Below are positions 1 through 8,851 of a stretch of 64,000 nt of DNA, piece by piece. Below the pieces are notes generated by a model. The model searched no databases and was not told the DNA's origin. It saw only the letters and a list, made by a program, of their open reading frames with translations. How positions within the stretch are numbered: position 1 is the first letter of the stretch; the number at the start of each line of letters is the position of its first letter. Location: the NCBI RefSeq assembly GCF_014489415.1, contig NZ_CP060822.1, positions 1,312,311-1,376,310 of the forward strand, in the 5' to 3' direction. The stretch comes from Cylindrospermopsis curvispora GIHE-G1 (GTDB taxonomy: Bacteria; Cyanobacteriota; Cyanobacteriia; Cyanobacteriales; Nostocaceae). The position numbers and the translations under genes were made by a program.

Positions 1-180
1 GCGGCAGTTTGTGCTTTATTGGGACGTATTCCCACAGTAGATGAGTATATGTCCATTGTGCTCGAAAAAATTAACCCCTTTGCCGATAACTTGTATCGCT
101 ACTTGAATTTTGATCAAATTACCGGTTTTGAAGATCAAGGTAGGGTGATTAGCAAGGAACAGCAAGCTACTTTGATTTGA
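1..180 (+). CDS. acnB: Aconitate hydratase B, C-terminal end (partial)
   Basis: This is the last 59 codons of a gene cut by the left window edge, read in frame 1 and ending at TGA 178-180. The peptide contains GRIPTVDEYMSIV and FADNLYRYLNFDQI. These resemble the conserved C-terminal tail of AcnB, the bifunctional aconitase / 2-methylisocitrate dehydratase of the TCA cycle that cyanobacteria use. The 4Fe-4S domain lies outside the window. A perfect hairpin follows the stop by 5 bases. The identification rests on the tail alone, but the DTYRYLNFNQ-like block is distinctive for AcnB and not for AcnA. Confidence 0.8.
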   Translation, partial: AAVCALLGRIPTVDEYMSIVLEKINPFADNLYRYLNFDQITGFEDQGRVISKEQQATLI

Positions 181-185
181 CACGG

Positions 186-208
186 TCACCGACGTTCTAC
201 GTCGGTGA
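186..208 (+). terminator. Hairpin after acnB
   Basis: A perfect 10-bp inverted repeat (TCACCGACGT / ACGTCGGTGA) with a 3-base loop starts 5 bases after the acnB stop. It has no long T run behind it, so it may stabilise or end the acnB mRNA rather than act as a textbook intrinsic terminator. Confidence 0.5.
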
Positions 209-478
209 TTGTTGACAAAATTATTTAAGAGTATTAGTGTGTCCTTATACAACTAATCAGAAATACTGATGAATTTTTACGGCAAAAATTTGCCAGCTTT
301 GTTATTATTCATAATAAATCATCCGCCCGGTTAAAAAGTAGTTTAAGATACTAGCTTAACCTGTGAGTGGTTTATTCTTGTTTGGGTTTTAGCAAAGATT
401 CAGTGTAAAATTCCGATAGTCAAGTAAGTGTGGCCTGCTGGTTTAGTCAAAATTATAGATTGTTGATCACAGAGAGTT

Positions 479-1165
479 ATGGTTGTAAATTTTGCCCGGA
501 CTACTGCTGGTACAGAATACCTGAGACGAGTCTTCCAAGGACTTAATAGACAAAGCTGTCCCAAATTGTTCAACTTTCATGCGCACACGGTATTTTCCGA
601 TGGTAAATTGCATCCCCATATACTTATGAAACAGGCGATCGCCATTGGGTTAAAGGGCTTGGCCATTACAGATCATCATAGTATTGAAGGATATGAGAAG
701 GCAAAAAATTGGTTAGAAGAATGGCAATGGCATCATCCTTTTAGTCCCGTACCCTATCTATGGAGTGGGGTAGAAATTAGTGCCAAACTATTGGATGTAG
801 ACGTACATATTTTAAGTTATAGCTTTGATGTGGAACACTATGGGATGAGACCCTATTTACAGCGCGAAGTAGCTACGGGAAAAGATTACGAAGCAATGAA
901 TGTGATCGCGGCTGTTCACGACGCTGGAGGACTAGCTGTACTTGCCCATCCAGCTCGTTATAAGAAATCACACTTTGAACTAATACCCAAAGCAGTGGAG
1001 TGTGGTATTGATGGAGTAGAGTCTTTTTATGCTTACAAAAATCCCACCCCCTGGGAACCGTGTCCTAAACTAACTGCTGAGGTACAAATGTTGGCAGAGG
1101 AGTATGGATTAATGAGTACCTGTGGGACAGATACCCATGGATTAAGTTTATTACAACGTTTGTAA
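479..1165 (+). CDS. PHP-domain phosphoesterase
   Basis: A 228-residue protein of the PHP (polymerase and histidinol phosphatase) family. It shows the N-terminal metal motif FNFHAHTVFSDG (HxH), then ITDHHS, AHPARY and a C-terminal CGTDTHG motif, together the four metal-binding motifs expected for a trinuclear metal phosphoesterase. The substrate is unknown; related stand-alone PHP proteins act on nucleoside monophosphates or small phosphoesters. An AGAGAG stretch just before ATG 479 can serve as ribosome binding site. It looks monocistronic. The fold is clear; the specific role is not. Confidence 0.8.
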   Translation: MVVNFARTTAGTEYLRRVFQGLNRQSCPKLFNFHAHTVFSDGKLHPHILMKQAIAIGLKGLAITDHHSIEGYEKAKNWLEEWQWHHPFSPVPYLWSGVEISAKLLDVDVHILSYSFDVEHYGMRPYLQREVATGKDYEAMNVIAAVHDAGGLAVLAHPARYKKSHFELIPKAVECGIDGVESFYAYKNPTPWEPCPKLTAEVQMLAEEYGLMSTCGTDTHGLSLLQRL

Positions 1166-1283
1166 CTGAGATTTGGGAAAAATTGTTAAAATCTGATTTA
1201 GAAATTGCCATTGATATAAAAAAATGGTACAAATGGTAGTACAAAAGAAAACCCTGATAAATTAAACACTGGGATATTCTGCA

Positions 1284-2165
1284 ATGATTACAGCAACTGC
1301 TAATAGCAAGTTCGACTTTGAAGATGAAAAATTTAATGCCCCACCCTCCCAAGTTCTCCCTTGGTGTCAAATGATCAATCCTCGCTATGGAGAGGACGGG
1401 TTGCAAAGTTACGGTTTGGCTATTAAACAAGACAATGCCCAAGCTGTAGGTTTCAAACCGGATGATAATTGGCAAGAGATAGAATACGAATTTGGATCTG
1501 GGGATGTGGATACGGTCTACATCACCACCACTCCTAGGTTGGTGATTATCCGTAGGGGACCTTTGTCAGTGCAGGACCGAGAAACAAAAATTAGGTTAGG
1601 TACTTTCAAGGACTACAAAGATGATTTTTTAGCTAATAAACTTAAATTTAAAATCTATACTCGCCATCTGATTTTTCTAGTTGGTGAAAATAAAAAGTTT
1701 TTACACCATTCACCTTTACAATTGACTCTAAGTGGGGTGTCAGGTGCTAGTTTTGGTAAGAGTTATGCCGAATATCAACAAGGTAAACTCTCCGGAGGTT
1801 TTGCAGGAGAATTAGAAAAGGCTTATGCTGGATTTCAGAAGAAATCCTTAGTTTCTAAAGGGTCTTTATTTCACGCCCATGGGATTTTTTGCCCCATCAT
1901 TGAGTGTGAAGAAAGAGGTGTGGAACCAAATATTATTCCAGTGGCCTGTACGGTGGATTATAAACATCCTACCCCTTCTACCCTGACTGATTATATGATT
2001 GCCTCAGATTCCCCAGAATCCCAAATCATTTGTCGCACTTTTGAGGAATATAAAGAGTTCGGTAAGGAAGCAATAAAACCGGAAATTTCTAAGGGAGAAG
2101 TTCCCGGTGTTACAAGTTCCTATGTTTACGCTGATGATGAGGATTTTGCCTATCCTCCCTATTAA
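1284..2165 (+). CDS. Conserved cyanobacterial protein of unknown function (possibly DUF5895)
   Basis: A 293-residue soluble protein with no signal peptide or membrane segment. It has an acidic, proline-containing N-terminus (FEDEKFNAPPSQVLPWCQMI), a long mixed alpha/beta middle, and an acidic tail (YADDEDFAYPPY). It resembles from memory the cyanobacterial DUF5895 family, which is often found in plasmid or mobile settings. I cannot verify this and infer no activity. Its stop overlaps the stop of the convergent mltA gene by four bases. Confidence 0.65.
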   Translation: MITATANSKFDFEDEKFNAPPSQVLPWCQMINPRYGEDGLQSYGLAIKQDNAQAVGFKPDDNWQEIEYEFGSGDVDTVYITTTPRLVIIRRGPLSVQDRETKIRLGTFKDYKDDFLANKLKFKIYTRHLIFLVGENKKFLHHSPLQLTLSGVSGASFGKSYAEYQQGKLSGGFAGELEKAYAGFQKKSLVSKGSLFHAHGIFCPIIECEERGVEPNIIPVACTVDYKHPTPSTLTDYMIASDSPESQIICRTFEEYKEFGKEAIKPEISKGEVPGVTSSYVYADDEDFAYPPY

Positions 2166-3448
2166 TTCCCTTTGTTGACCTTTGGGCATGGGCCAGCTTT
2201 TGTCTCTTCCTTGAGCAGTAAGTAGTACAATGTACCGTTAGTACCCGTAACTCCAGCGCGATCGCCTGCTACTTTCCCAGTTCCCATGAAGTAGTCTACC
2301 CTACCGGGTCCTTTAATCGCACTACCCGTATCTTGGTCTAAGACAAATCTGTCTACCCGGCGGTTTTCCATTCTGTTGTTACCCACAACAAAGGGAAAAG
2401 AGCTATTGATTAACGCTAATGCGCCTGGAGGCATGAGGGACTTATCTGTAGCAATAGAACGCTCTGCAGTTACAGGAACGCTCAGACTACCTGTAGCTGG
2501 ATTACCATTGGTTTCTCTAAAAAACACAAACCTTTCCCAACGGGGTAAGTAGTTATCCATTTCTAGGGGATTAGTACGGAAATAACTGAGTAATTGTGGC
2601 ATGCTACCACCAGTTAGTTTACCATCTTTTACCAGTTCCCTACCTATACTCGTCCAGGGGTAGTCCGTACCCCCCGCAAAACCTATGGAGGTTCTTGTTC
2701 CATCAGTTAGTCTAATTTGGGCAGATCCTTGAATTTGAATGATGTATGGATCCAGGCGATCGCTAAACCACAGTAGTTCCAATCCGTTTAATTTGCCCTT
2801 ACCCCCTTGTAAACCATCTTTACCCTCCAGGTCAACCCTTTTAGGATGGGGTTTTGTCCATTGTTTAAAATCTGGTGGAACCCTGTATATGGGATATTGA
2901 TATATAGCTGTGCGTTCCCGACTAGCTACATATTCAGGTTCGTAATAAGCAGTAAATTTTACCGTACCATTGCCATCGTTACCTATAGACTGGTAGAAGA
3001 CGAACTCGCGGTTCACAGCTGCTTGTAACTCTGCTGCTGACCGGGAATTTACAACCAGTTCCCTAAAACGTAATAAACTGCGACGCACCCTGTCTAAACT
3101 AATTTCCTTAATGGGATAGTTGGCGTATGCTTGAACTGCTCTATTAGTTCTTAGATAATTTAAACTCAGATCAATAGCATTTAATAAAGCCTGGCGATCG
3201 CCATTTTTTCCCCATAGTTGTTCATCCCAACCTAGGCATTTTTGAGAATTGCAGGCGCTTTCTGATGTGATTAGTTGTAGCGGTGGGACAACCGGAGGGG
3301 GAGTATTTACCTCTGGAGTATTGATCACAGGGACCTGTATGGGTATTGGTTTTGGACTCGGTGTGTTTTGAGCCACAACTGAAACTACGGGACTTGCGAG
3401 AGTAATTCCCAGACCCAAGAAAAAGAAACCAAGAGTTTTGATGATCAT
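2162..3448 (-). CDS. mltA: Membrane-bound lytic murein transglycosylase A
   Basis: A 428-residue MltA-family enzyme that would cleave the MurNAc-GlcNAc bond of peptidoglycan to form 1,6-anhydroMurNAc ends. Residues 1-27 look like a signal peptide (MIIKTLGFFFLGLGITLASP), followed by a proline-rich linker to about residue 60. The MltA barrel includes FTAYYEPEY near residue 160. The C-terminal 3D domain carries FVLDQDTGSAIKGPGRVDYF and GTGKVAGDRAG, which supply the conserved aspartates. There is no obvious lipobox Cys, so it is probably periplasmic rather than a lipoprotein. The length fits cyanobacterial homologues. Confidence 0.9.
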   Translation of the reverse strand: MIIKTLGFFFLGLGITLASPVVSVVAQNTPSPKPIPIQVPVINTPEVNTPPPVVPPLQLITSESACNSQKCLGWDEQLWGKNGDRQALLNAIDLSLNYLRTNRAVQAYANYPIKEISLDRVRRSLLRFRELVVNSRSAAELQAAVNREFVFYQSIGNDGNGTVKFTAYYEPEYVASRERTAIYQYPIYRVPPDFKQWTKPHPKRVDLEGKDGLQGGKGKLNGLELLWFSDRLDPYIIQIQGSAQIRLTDGTRTSIGFAGGTDYPWTSIGRELVKDGKLTGGSMPQLLSYFRTNPLEMDNYLPRWERFVFFRETNGNPATGSLSVPVTAERSIATDKSLMPPGALALINSSFPFVVGNNRMENRRVDRFVLDQDTGSAIKGPGRVDYFMGTGKVAGDRAGVTGTNGTLYYLLLKEETKAGPCPKVNKGN

Positions 3449-3543
3449 TTTTGCTGTGTGTACACCAGGAACAAAGTAATTATTACCAGTACCAATATAG
3501 CACTCCTCGGAAGTTGGTATATGATTTCCACAGATGGTAAGAA

Positions 3544-3996
3544 TTATAATTGAGTAAGGGACCTAAAAGATGGAATATTTCGCAGCTTCTTTAAATATTC
3601 CCATCCTCTTTGGGGGTAAACTTTGCGATTCAACAATTTACTCATCCAGTTTGCCACCTTTGGTCCATTCCATAAACCGCCATCTTCAGGTGGTAATTGT
3701 AAAGTTTGCCGCAAAAGCTGTAGTTCTTGATTATTCAATAATCGTTTTGTCCCTTTGTTATTTCTTCTGAGATCACCTAGAATCTTTGGGCCATAAAGGT
3801 TATAACTACGAACCAACTCATAAATCCATGGCCTACCATATCCCGTTATTGCAGACACTTCTGTGGTGGTTTTTCCCGAGGCTAATAGCCATACAGTTTG
3901 ATAATGAGTCCTTTCAATCTTATTTTGTGATTGCTGATAACGATTTTCCAGCTCTTGAACGGTTAAGTGAGACTCAATTAAAATATATTTTGGCAT
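3544..3996 (-). pseudogene. IS630-family transposase remnant (N-terminal helix-turn-helix part)
   Basis: A 150-residue reading frame starting at ATG 3994-3996, preceded by a G-rich stretch (GGGGGG) that can act as ribosome binding site. The open frame can be read further upstream to 4128, but that part looks non-coding. The protein is helix-turn-helix: ELENRYQQSQNKIERTHYQ, GKTTTEVSAITGYGRPWIYE, then a second winged-helix block (PPEDGGLWNGPKVANWM). This matches the DNA-binding half of IS630/Tc1-type transposases. The DDE catalytic half is absent: the frame stops at 3544 and mltA begins about 95 bases further on. It may be a dead orfA or a domesticated DNA-binding protein. Confidence 0.65.
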
Positions 3997-4120
3997 ATCC
4001 CCCCTAGCAAAAAAGATGTCTATTCCTGTAGTTTTTATTGCACACAAGCTACAGTTTAAAAACCTCTGGAGGAGATTTAAGGGAGATTTGGTGGAAAATT
4101 CGTGGAGAATATCATGGTTC

Positions 4121-4163
4121 CCTGACAACTACCTCCTTTGGCTTTTAGCCAAAGGATTCCCAG
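4121..4163. repeat. Solitary IS200/IS605-like end with perfect hairpin
   Basis: The stretch begins CTGACAACTACCT, carries a perfect 9-bp hairpin (CCTTTGGCT, 3-base loop TTT, AGCCAAAGG at 4135-4155) and ends GATTCCCAGG. The layout GACAACT + hairpin + GGATTC recurs at 58885-58920 and looks like the subterminal hairpin of cyanobacterial IS200/IS605 elements. No transposase gene is attached. It may also terminate transcription of the TIR-like gene that stops at 4169. Confidence 0.5.
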
Positions 4164-4168
4164 GATAT

Positions 4169-4939
4169 TTATCCAAAAAGTCTAAATCGTGAGAGTTTGC
4201 TTTCAATAGAAACAGTCAAAAATTGCTTAATCTCAGCTGCATCAGCAAATTCTGCTATATGCTCCGCACTTAAATCAAAGGGAAATTGTCCCTCCAATTC
4301 TGGACGATGGACATTTACAAACATAATTTGTTCCGTCCGCTTGTGTTCAAGCGCGTAACCTATTTCTATACAAACATTGGGACTGGGAATTAACTCAGAG
4401 AAATCTTTCCCCTCAATGCTAGTAATCGGTGTGGTATCAGCAATGAATAACAGACTTTTACGTATCTTCCGCATGATTGTGCGGTTTAATCTTAAAGGTT
4501 TATTTCTTGACCGGGATGATTCTATCAGTGTTAAGGGCACGCGGGACTTGCTATTTAAGGTTGTTATGGTTTCCTGTAGGTTCTCCCTAAATAGGTCACT
4601 GGACCTTGTATACTCGGTTTGAAATGAGAAAAAAATAGTTGGTTCTAACTGTGATAACAAACTTTGTTTTGTCAAGTAAATTTCATGACTAATCAAATCA
4701 ACGTTAGCTACAGAATAACCACCACTACCCTCGATATAAAATTCTATGGAATCACCTTCCAAATACTGTTTAAACCAGGTTGCTGTTCTTACCTGGTCAG
4801 CATCCTCCAAAAAATCGGCCCGCAAACCAGACTTGAGCAAACTCTTCTTACTTAGACGAATGTCTGGAGGTCGTTTTTCCAACTCTGTAATTGGTTCATA
4901 ATCCCGCACATACCACGCCCTGAGCGCAATTATTGACAT
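4169..4939 (-). CDS. TIR-like / nucleotide-binding domain protein, possible NAD-targeting effector
   Basis: A 256-residue protein. Residues 1-95 form an N-terminal module of unknown function (RAWYVRDYEPI, KSGLRADFLEDADQV, FYIEGSGGYSVANVD). Residues about 101-225 resemble the TIR-like nucleotide-binding fold: a first strand FFSFQTEY, a helix DLFRENLQETI, the strand KSLLFIADTTPI, and the hallmark PNVCIEIGYAL (N188, E192 in NxxxE-x-GYA) followed by EQIMFVN. In this family the N/E/GY block is close to the nucleotide-binding or NAD-glycohydrolase site. It stands alone, 530 bases from a NADAR gene on the same strand, with IS debris on both sides. Function is inferred from fold only. Confidence 0.6.
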   Translation of the reverse strand: MSIIALRAWYVRDYEPITELEKRPPDIRLSKKSLLKSGLRADFLEDADQVRTATWFKQYLEGDSIEFYIEGSGGYSVANVDLISHEIYLTKQSLLSQLEPTIFFSFQTEYTRSSDLFRENLQETITTLNSKSRVPLTLIESSRSRNKPLRLNRTIMRKIRKSLLFIADTTPITSIEGKDFSELIPSPNVCIEIGYALEHKRTEQIMFVNVHRPELEGQFPFDLSAEHIAEFADAAEIKQFLTVSIESKLSRFRLFG

Positions 4940-5468
4940 AAATCGCTGTTGACATTATTGAAACTCCCTGCGATCGCTAATTATATCACAAAAATAGGGT
5001 TGGCTGCTGTTCGACAATTTCTGGACATAGCTAGACATTCCTTTTTGTTTGGGTACTTTTTCAGGCATAACTGTAACCGTCTTTGCGATGAATAGGCTTT
5101 TCGATAAAAAGTTATATCCACACGTCGCAACACCCAACATCTACCGACTTGGTGATTCCCTGCTTTTGTTGATCCTATCCAGGGATGTGCCTGCTTCCAC
5201 CACCTTGAGCTACAAGGAATGAATACTGGCCACACTACCCCCTGTGTTACTAACTTGAGGGAATACAAGCACTCGCGTTGGGTGTTGTGTTGTTCAGACG
5301 AGACAGATTGTAATTCAACAGCGTTTTCAACCTCTTACTACTTTTTGACTCTAACTCTAGCTGTTCGATCTGCCAGGGAAGCCTCTTTTTTGACTTCAAC
5401 TATAGAATAACACCTTCAAATTAGAGTTACCAGAGATTTGCCATTTTTGTAACAAAACGTAATATTCT
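4940..5468. other. Gene-poor stretch between TIR-like and NADAR genes
   Basis: About 530 bases without a supportable gene. Short open frames on both strands (for example 4981-5268 minus and 5219-5410 plus) have poor composition, no ribosome binding sites and no recognisable family. On the minus strand a frame is broken by two adjacent stops near 5325. It could be a decayed gene, but I cannot name one. Confidence 0.4.
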
Positions 5469-5918
5469 TCAATTCCTCGACCGAATTTGGTTGCGTATAC
5501 CCATGAGAATTTTCCCGAGATGGTTTTCTCCCGTCTTATCAGCACCACAACCCCAGAAATAATCTATGGGTGAGTTTTCTACTAATGTTTCATCTCCCGT
5601 TCCTAACAAAACCTCCTGGATTGCCTGATGGCTCAGAAATTTCTGCCGAACTGCTGTTTTCATCACATCAATTTTAATCAAATTCCAGTCTGGACGTGAT
5701 TTACGTGTTTCACATCTTCCTAAAGCAGCAGCCATTTCAGGAGTGGGAGCACTGCGAATTAGAGGTATAATGACATTGTCCTGGGTGTGAACAAACTTTT
5801 GCGACTGATAATAATGTTCAACAGTTGCCCAGTAAACACCCTCAATTTCAATCGGATGGGGGGAAAAGTTGGAGAAACAGCCATAAGGTTCACAAACTTT
5901 GTAAAAATAAATAGTCAT
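5469..5918 (-). CDS. NADAR family protein (YbiA/DUF1768-like N-glycosidase)
   Basis: A 149-residue complete NADAR domain. Conserved features are YGCFSNFSPHPIEIEG at the N-terminus, WATVEHYYQSQKF, and the C-terminal block NSPIDYFWGCGADKTGENHLG. Family members cleave N-glycosidic bonds: YbiA acts on riboflavin-pathway intermediates, and other NADAR proteins remove ADP-ribose, including from guanine bases. The catalytic Glu in the VEHYYQSQKF helix is present. The gene is monocistronic with its own upstream gap, but lies on the same strand as the TIR-like gene downstream, which suggests a link to NAD/ADP-ribose chemistry (inference). Confidence 0.9.
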   Translation of the reverse strand: MTIYFYKVCEPYGCFSNFSPHPIEIEGVYWATVEHYYQSQKFVHTQDNVIIPLIRSAPTPEMAAALGRCETRKSRPDWNLIKIDVMKTAVRQKFLSHQAIQEVLLGTGDETLVENSPIDYFWGCGADKTGENHLGKILMGIRNQIRSRN

Positions 5919-6114
5919 TTGAAAATTACTCCAAGCTGTTATTGATAAGTATTGACACGTAGCATTGATATATTACACCCAATTACAACCATAGCTACTC
6001 TCCAAAAAACTATATAGGTCAGGGGAGCGGAATTCATTCCCCACGCTTATATTTTCTCAGCTACTTGCTATACCTTCCCCACTCCTGTACAATTTTTCAA
6101 AAGTCAGTTGCAAG

Positions 6115-6750
6115 ATGTCTATTAAAAATACGATAGTTATGGGCAATAATACTTGGGAAAAAACAACCTGGGAATGGGAATTATATTTGTTCAATCAGCG
6201 AATACAACAATGGTTAGAATACCAATATTCTCAACTTTTTAAAAACATCCCAGAAAATTCAAGATTCTCCATTAGTGAACAAATCCTGCAAATTCTACAA
6301 GTATTATTTTGGCTGATATTGGTTTTATTATTGGGTTGGGTAATTTGGCGTTTATGGCAAGAATTTTACCCGCAAATATATACCTGGTGGAAAAACCTCA
6401 GTTCCCCCTTTGGTCATCCCTGGGTCCCTGATTCTCCTCCTCAGCTCTCCAGCAATTTCCTATTGGCTAAATCTCAAGAGTTTTACCACCAGGGTGACTA
6501 TCAAAAAGCCTGTCAGTTCCTATATTTTTCCATGCTGCAACAATTACACGAAAGAGCGATCGCCCTTCAACAACCAAGTCGCACCGATGGAGAATATTTA
6601 CAACTACTCCTGCACACTGTTGCTTCCATTCAACCCTATGAGACTTTAATTACCACTCACGAGCAGTTATGCTTTAGTAACCACGAGGTTTCATCTGAAA
6701 ATTATCAACACTGTCTTCAGTCCTATCAAGAATTATTCAACTCCCCTTAA
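6115..6750 (+). CDS. DUF4129 domain protein, first gene of MoxR-DUF58 operon
   Basis: A 211-residue protein with one strong membrane helix at about residues 63-82 (ILQVLFWLILVLLLGWVIWR). The C-terminal soluble DUF4129 domain contains AKSQEFYHQGDYQKACQFLY and SRTDGEYLQLL, the usual signature. It starts a tight four-gene set; its stop is 3 bases before the next start. Such DUF4129/DUF4350/MoxR/DUF58 sets are widespread and thought to assemble or quality-control membrane or secreted complexes. The start at 6115 lacks a strong ribosome binding site; a Met at codon 9 is an alternative. Confidence 0.8.
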   Translation: MSIKNTIVMGNNTWEKTTWEWELYLFNQRIQQWLEYQYSQLFKNIPENSRFSISEQILQILQVLFWLILVLLLGWVIWRLWQEFYPQIYTWWKNLSSPFGHPWVPDSPPQLSSNFLLAKSQEFYHQGDYQKACQFLYFSMLQQLHERAIALQQPSRTDGEYLQLLLHTVASIQPYETLITTHEQLCFSNHEVSSENYQHCLQSYQELFNSP

Positions 6751-6753
6751 ATT

Positions 6754-7872
6754 ATGCTCCTCCCTAAACGTCGACTTTATCTGGGTGCGATCGCTTTGGT
6801 AATGGTGATCTTGGTTATTTTCAGCTTTACTCCTAGTCAGAATATCAAAAATGGTTCTAGTTATAATCGCGGGCCAGAAGGCTATGCTGGTTGGTATGCT
6901 TTTATGCAAAATCAAGGGGTAAAGATCCAGCGATGGCAAAAGCCTTTTGTAGAAATTGAGTCAGAAACCAAACCAGTAACCTTGATTCAGGTCAATCCTG
7001 AATTAGTGCCAATCAACCTAAATTCGGTAGAAGGCAATTTTGAAGCTCAACAAATTAAATGGATAGGACAAGGTAACACATTAGTTATTCTAGGGATCAA
7101 ACAACCATCAACAGCAGCAGAATTTACTACCTATCAAGAATCACCCTTGGGTAGAGTCAAGATTGACACTAGCAGAAGATATGTTGAACCCACCAAGGAA
7201 GAAGTTTTATTAGGAGATCGTTTTGGTGCTGTGGTTTGGCAGTGGAAATCTGGTAAAGGAAAAGTAATATTTGCCACTACTATCCATCTCGCTGCCAATG
7301 CTTACCAGGATGAGGGCAACTTTAGTTACTTAGCAAAATTAGTTACTGATGGTAGTGAAAAAATTCTTGTAGATGAATATATTCATGGATATAAAGATAT
7401 TACTCAACACACTAATTATCAGACCAAGCAAGGAAATTTATTAGATTACTTCGCCAAGACTCCATTATTTCCAATGCTATTACAATTAAGTGTGGTAGCA
7501 ATATTATTAATTTGGTCTGGCAATCGTCGTTTTGGTAGAGCCATCAAGTTAGATCTACCGCTTACAGAGAACAGTCAGGCTTATATTCAAGCATTAGCAG
7601 CAGTTTTACGCAAAGCCCAATCTAGTGATTTTGTTTTAGAAATGATTGGCAAAGAGGAGCAGTTGCAACTACAAAAGGTATTAGGAATGGGGAACACACC
7701 AGCAAACCAAGAGGATTTAATTAAAACTTGGCAACAACAAACTGGTAAAAGTCCAGCGGAGCTAGAAGAATTACTAAAACTACAGACCAGCAAACACCGT
7801 ATTAGTGAAAAGAACCTGTTAAACTGGTTAGCTAAATGGCAAAGTCTACGGAAAAATCAATCCCTTATCTAA
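6754..7872 (+). CDS. DUF4350 domain membrane protein
   Basis: A 372-residue protein with an N-terminal membrane helix (LYLGAIALVMVILVIFSF), an extracytoplasmic DUF4350-type domain beginning SSYNRGPEGYAGWYAFMQNQ, a second helix near residue 245 (PLFPMLLQLSVVAILLIWSG), and a cytoplasmic tail. DUF4350 resembles a glutamine-amidotransferase-like fold without obvious catalytic residues. It lies between the DUF4129 and MoxR genes with 3- and 27-base gaps, so it is almost certainly cotranscribed. It probably acts as the membrane partner of the MoxR ATPase. Confidence 0.8.
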   Translation: MLLPKRRLYLGAIALVMVILVIFSFTPSQNIKNGSSYNRGPEGYAGWYAFMQNQGVKIQRWQKPFVEIESETKPVTLIQVNPELVPINLNSVEGNFEAQQIKWIGQGNTLVILGIKQPSTAAEFTTYQESPLGRVKIDTSRRYVEPTKEEVLLGDRFGAVVWQWKSGKGKVIFATTIHLAANAYQDEGNFSYLAKLVTDGSEKILVDEYIHGYKDITQHTNYQTKQGNLLDYFAKTPLFPMLLQLSVVAILLIWSGNRRFGRAIKLDLPLTENSQAYIQALAAVLRKAQSSDFVLEMIGKEEQLQLQKVLGMGNTPANQEDLIKTWQQQTGKSPAELEELLKLQTSKHRISEKNLLNWLAKWQSLRKNQSLI

Positions 7873-7899
7873 ATTTACTTATAAAACAAAATTAAACAC

Positions 7900-8850
7900 A
7901 TGAGCATAACACATTCATCCGTAATTAACCTGGGAAAAGAAGTAAACAAGATTATTGTGGGACAATCAGGTTTAATCAAGCAATGTTTAATTGCATTCCT
8001 AGCGGGTGGTCACATAATTTTAGAGGGAGTTCCCGGAACTGGAAAAACTTTGTTGGTCAAGGTTTTGGCACAACTGATTCAAGGAGAGTTCAAAAGAATT
8101 CAACTGACACCAGATGTATTACCATCGGATATCACAGGTACGAATATTTTTGATTTAAACACCCGCAACTTCTATTTGAAGAAGGGTCCGGTTTTTACAG
8201 AAATCTTACTTGCTGATGAAATTAACCGCACCCCCCCAAAAACCCAAGCTGCATTGCTGGAAGCAATGGAAGAATTACAGGTGACTCTAGACGGTGAAAG
8301 TTGGCCATTACCCGATTTATTTTGGGTAGTTGCTACCCAAAACCCCCTAGAATTTCAAGGGACCTATCCCCTACCAGAAGCTCAATTGGATCGGTTTCTA
8401 TTTAAACTAGTGGTAGGTTATCCGGATCAAATAGCAGAAAAACAAATGTTGTTTAACCGTCAATCTGGTTTTACAGGTAAGAGATTAGACATTGCTAATT
8501 TAAACTCAGTTATTAGTGTAGATGACATACTACAAGCTAGACAAGCTGTGAAACAGGTGAATGTAGCTGAAGCTGTAGTAGATTATATTCTGGAACTAGT
8601 GAGTAAGACCCGTAAACATCCCGATTTAGCCCTGGGCGCATCTCCCCGTGCTGCTGGAGCTTGGTTACAAACATCCCAAGCATGCGCTTGGCTTGCTGGT
8701 AGAGATTTTGTCACCCCCGATGATGTGAAAGCAGTTGCTGCTCCCCTATTACGTCACCGTCTGATTTTAAACCCAGAAGCAATGTTAGATGGCTCAAAAA
8801 TTGATTCGGTCATAACTACTGTAATTAATCAGGTTCCTGTTCCTAGATAG
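7900..8850 (+). CDS. MoxR-family AAA+ ATPase
   Basis: A 316-residue MoxR ATPase. Walker A is GVPGTGKT (around residue 44), Walker B is ILLADEINRTPPKTQAALLE, followed by sensor 1 VVATQNPLEFQGTYPLPEAQ and sensor 2/lid GASPRAAGAW. The lengths are typical of the family. It sits directly upstream of the DUF58 gene with a one-base gap, the standard pairing. MoxR ATPases act as chaperones in maturing protein complexes; the client here is unknown. Confidence 0.93.
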   Translation: MSITHSSVINLGKEVNKIIVGQSGLIKQCLIAFLAGGHIILEGVPGTGKTLLVKVLAQLIQGEFKRIQLTPDVLPSDITGTNIFDLNTRNFYLKKGPVFTEILLADEINRTPPKTQAALLEAMEELQVTLDGESWPLPDLFWVVATQNPLEFQGTYPLPEAQLDRFLFKLVVGYPDQIAEKQMLFNRQSGFTGKRLDIANLNSVISVDDILQARQAVKQVNVAEAVVDYILELVSKTRKHPDLALGASPRAAGAWLQTSQACAWLAGRDFVTPDDVKAVAAPLLRHRLILNPEAMLDGSKIDSVITTVINQVPVPR

Positions 8851-8851
8851 T

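Noticed and set aside
4955-5410. Several short frames on both strands near the TIR-like gene
   Set aside because: They overlap each other, lack starts with ribosome binding sites and match no family I know.
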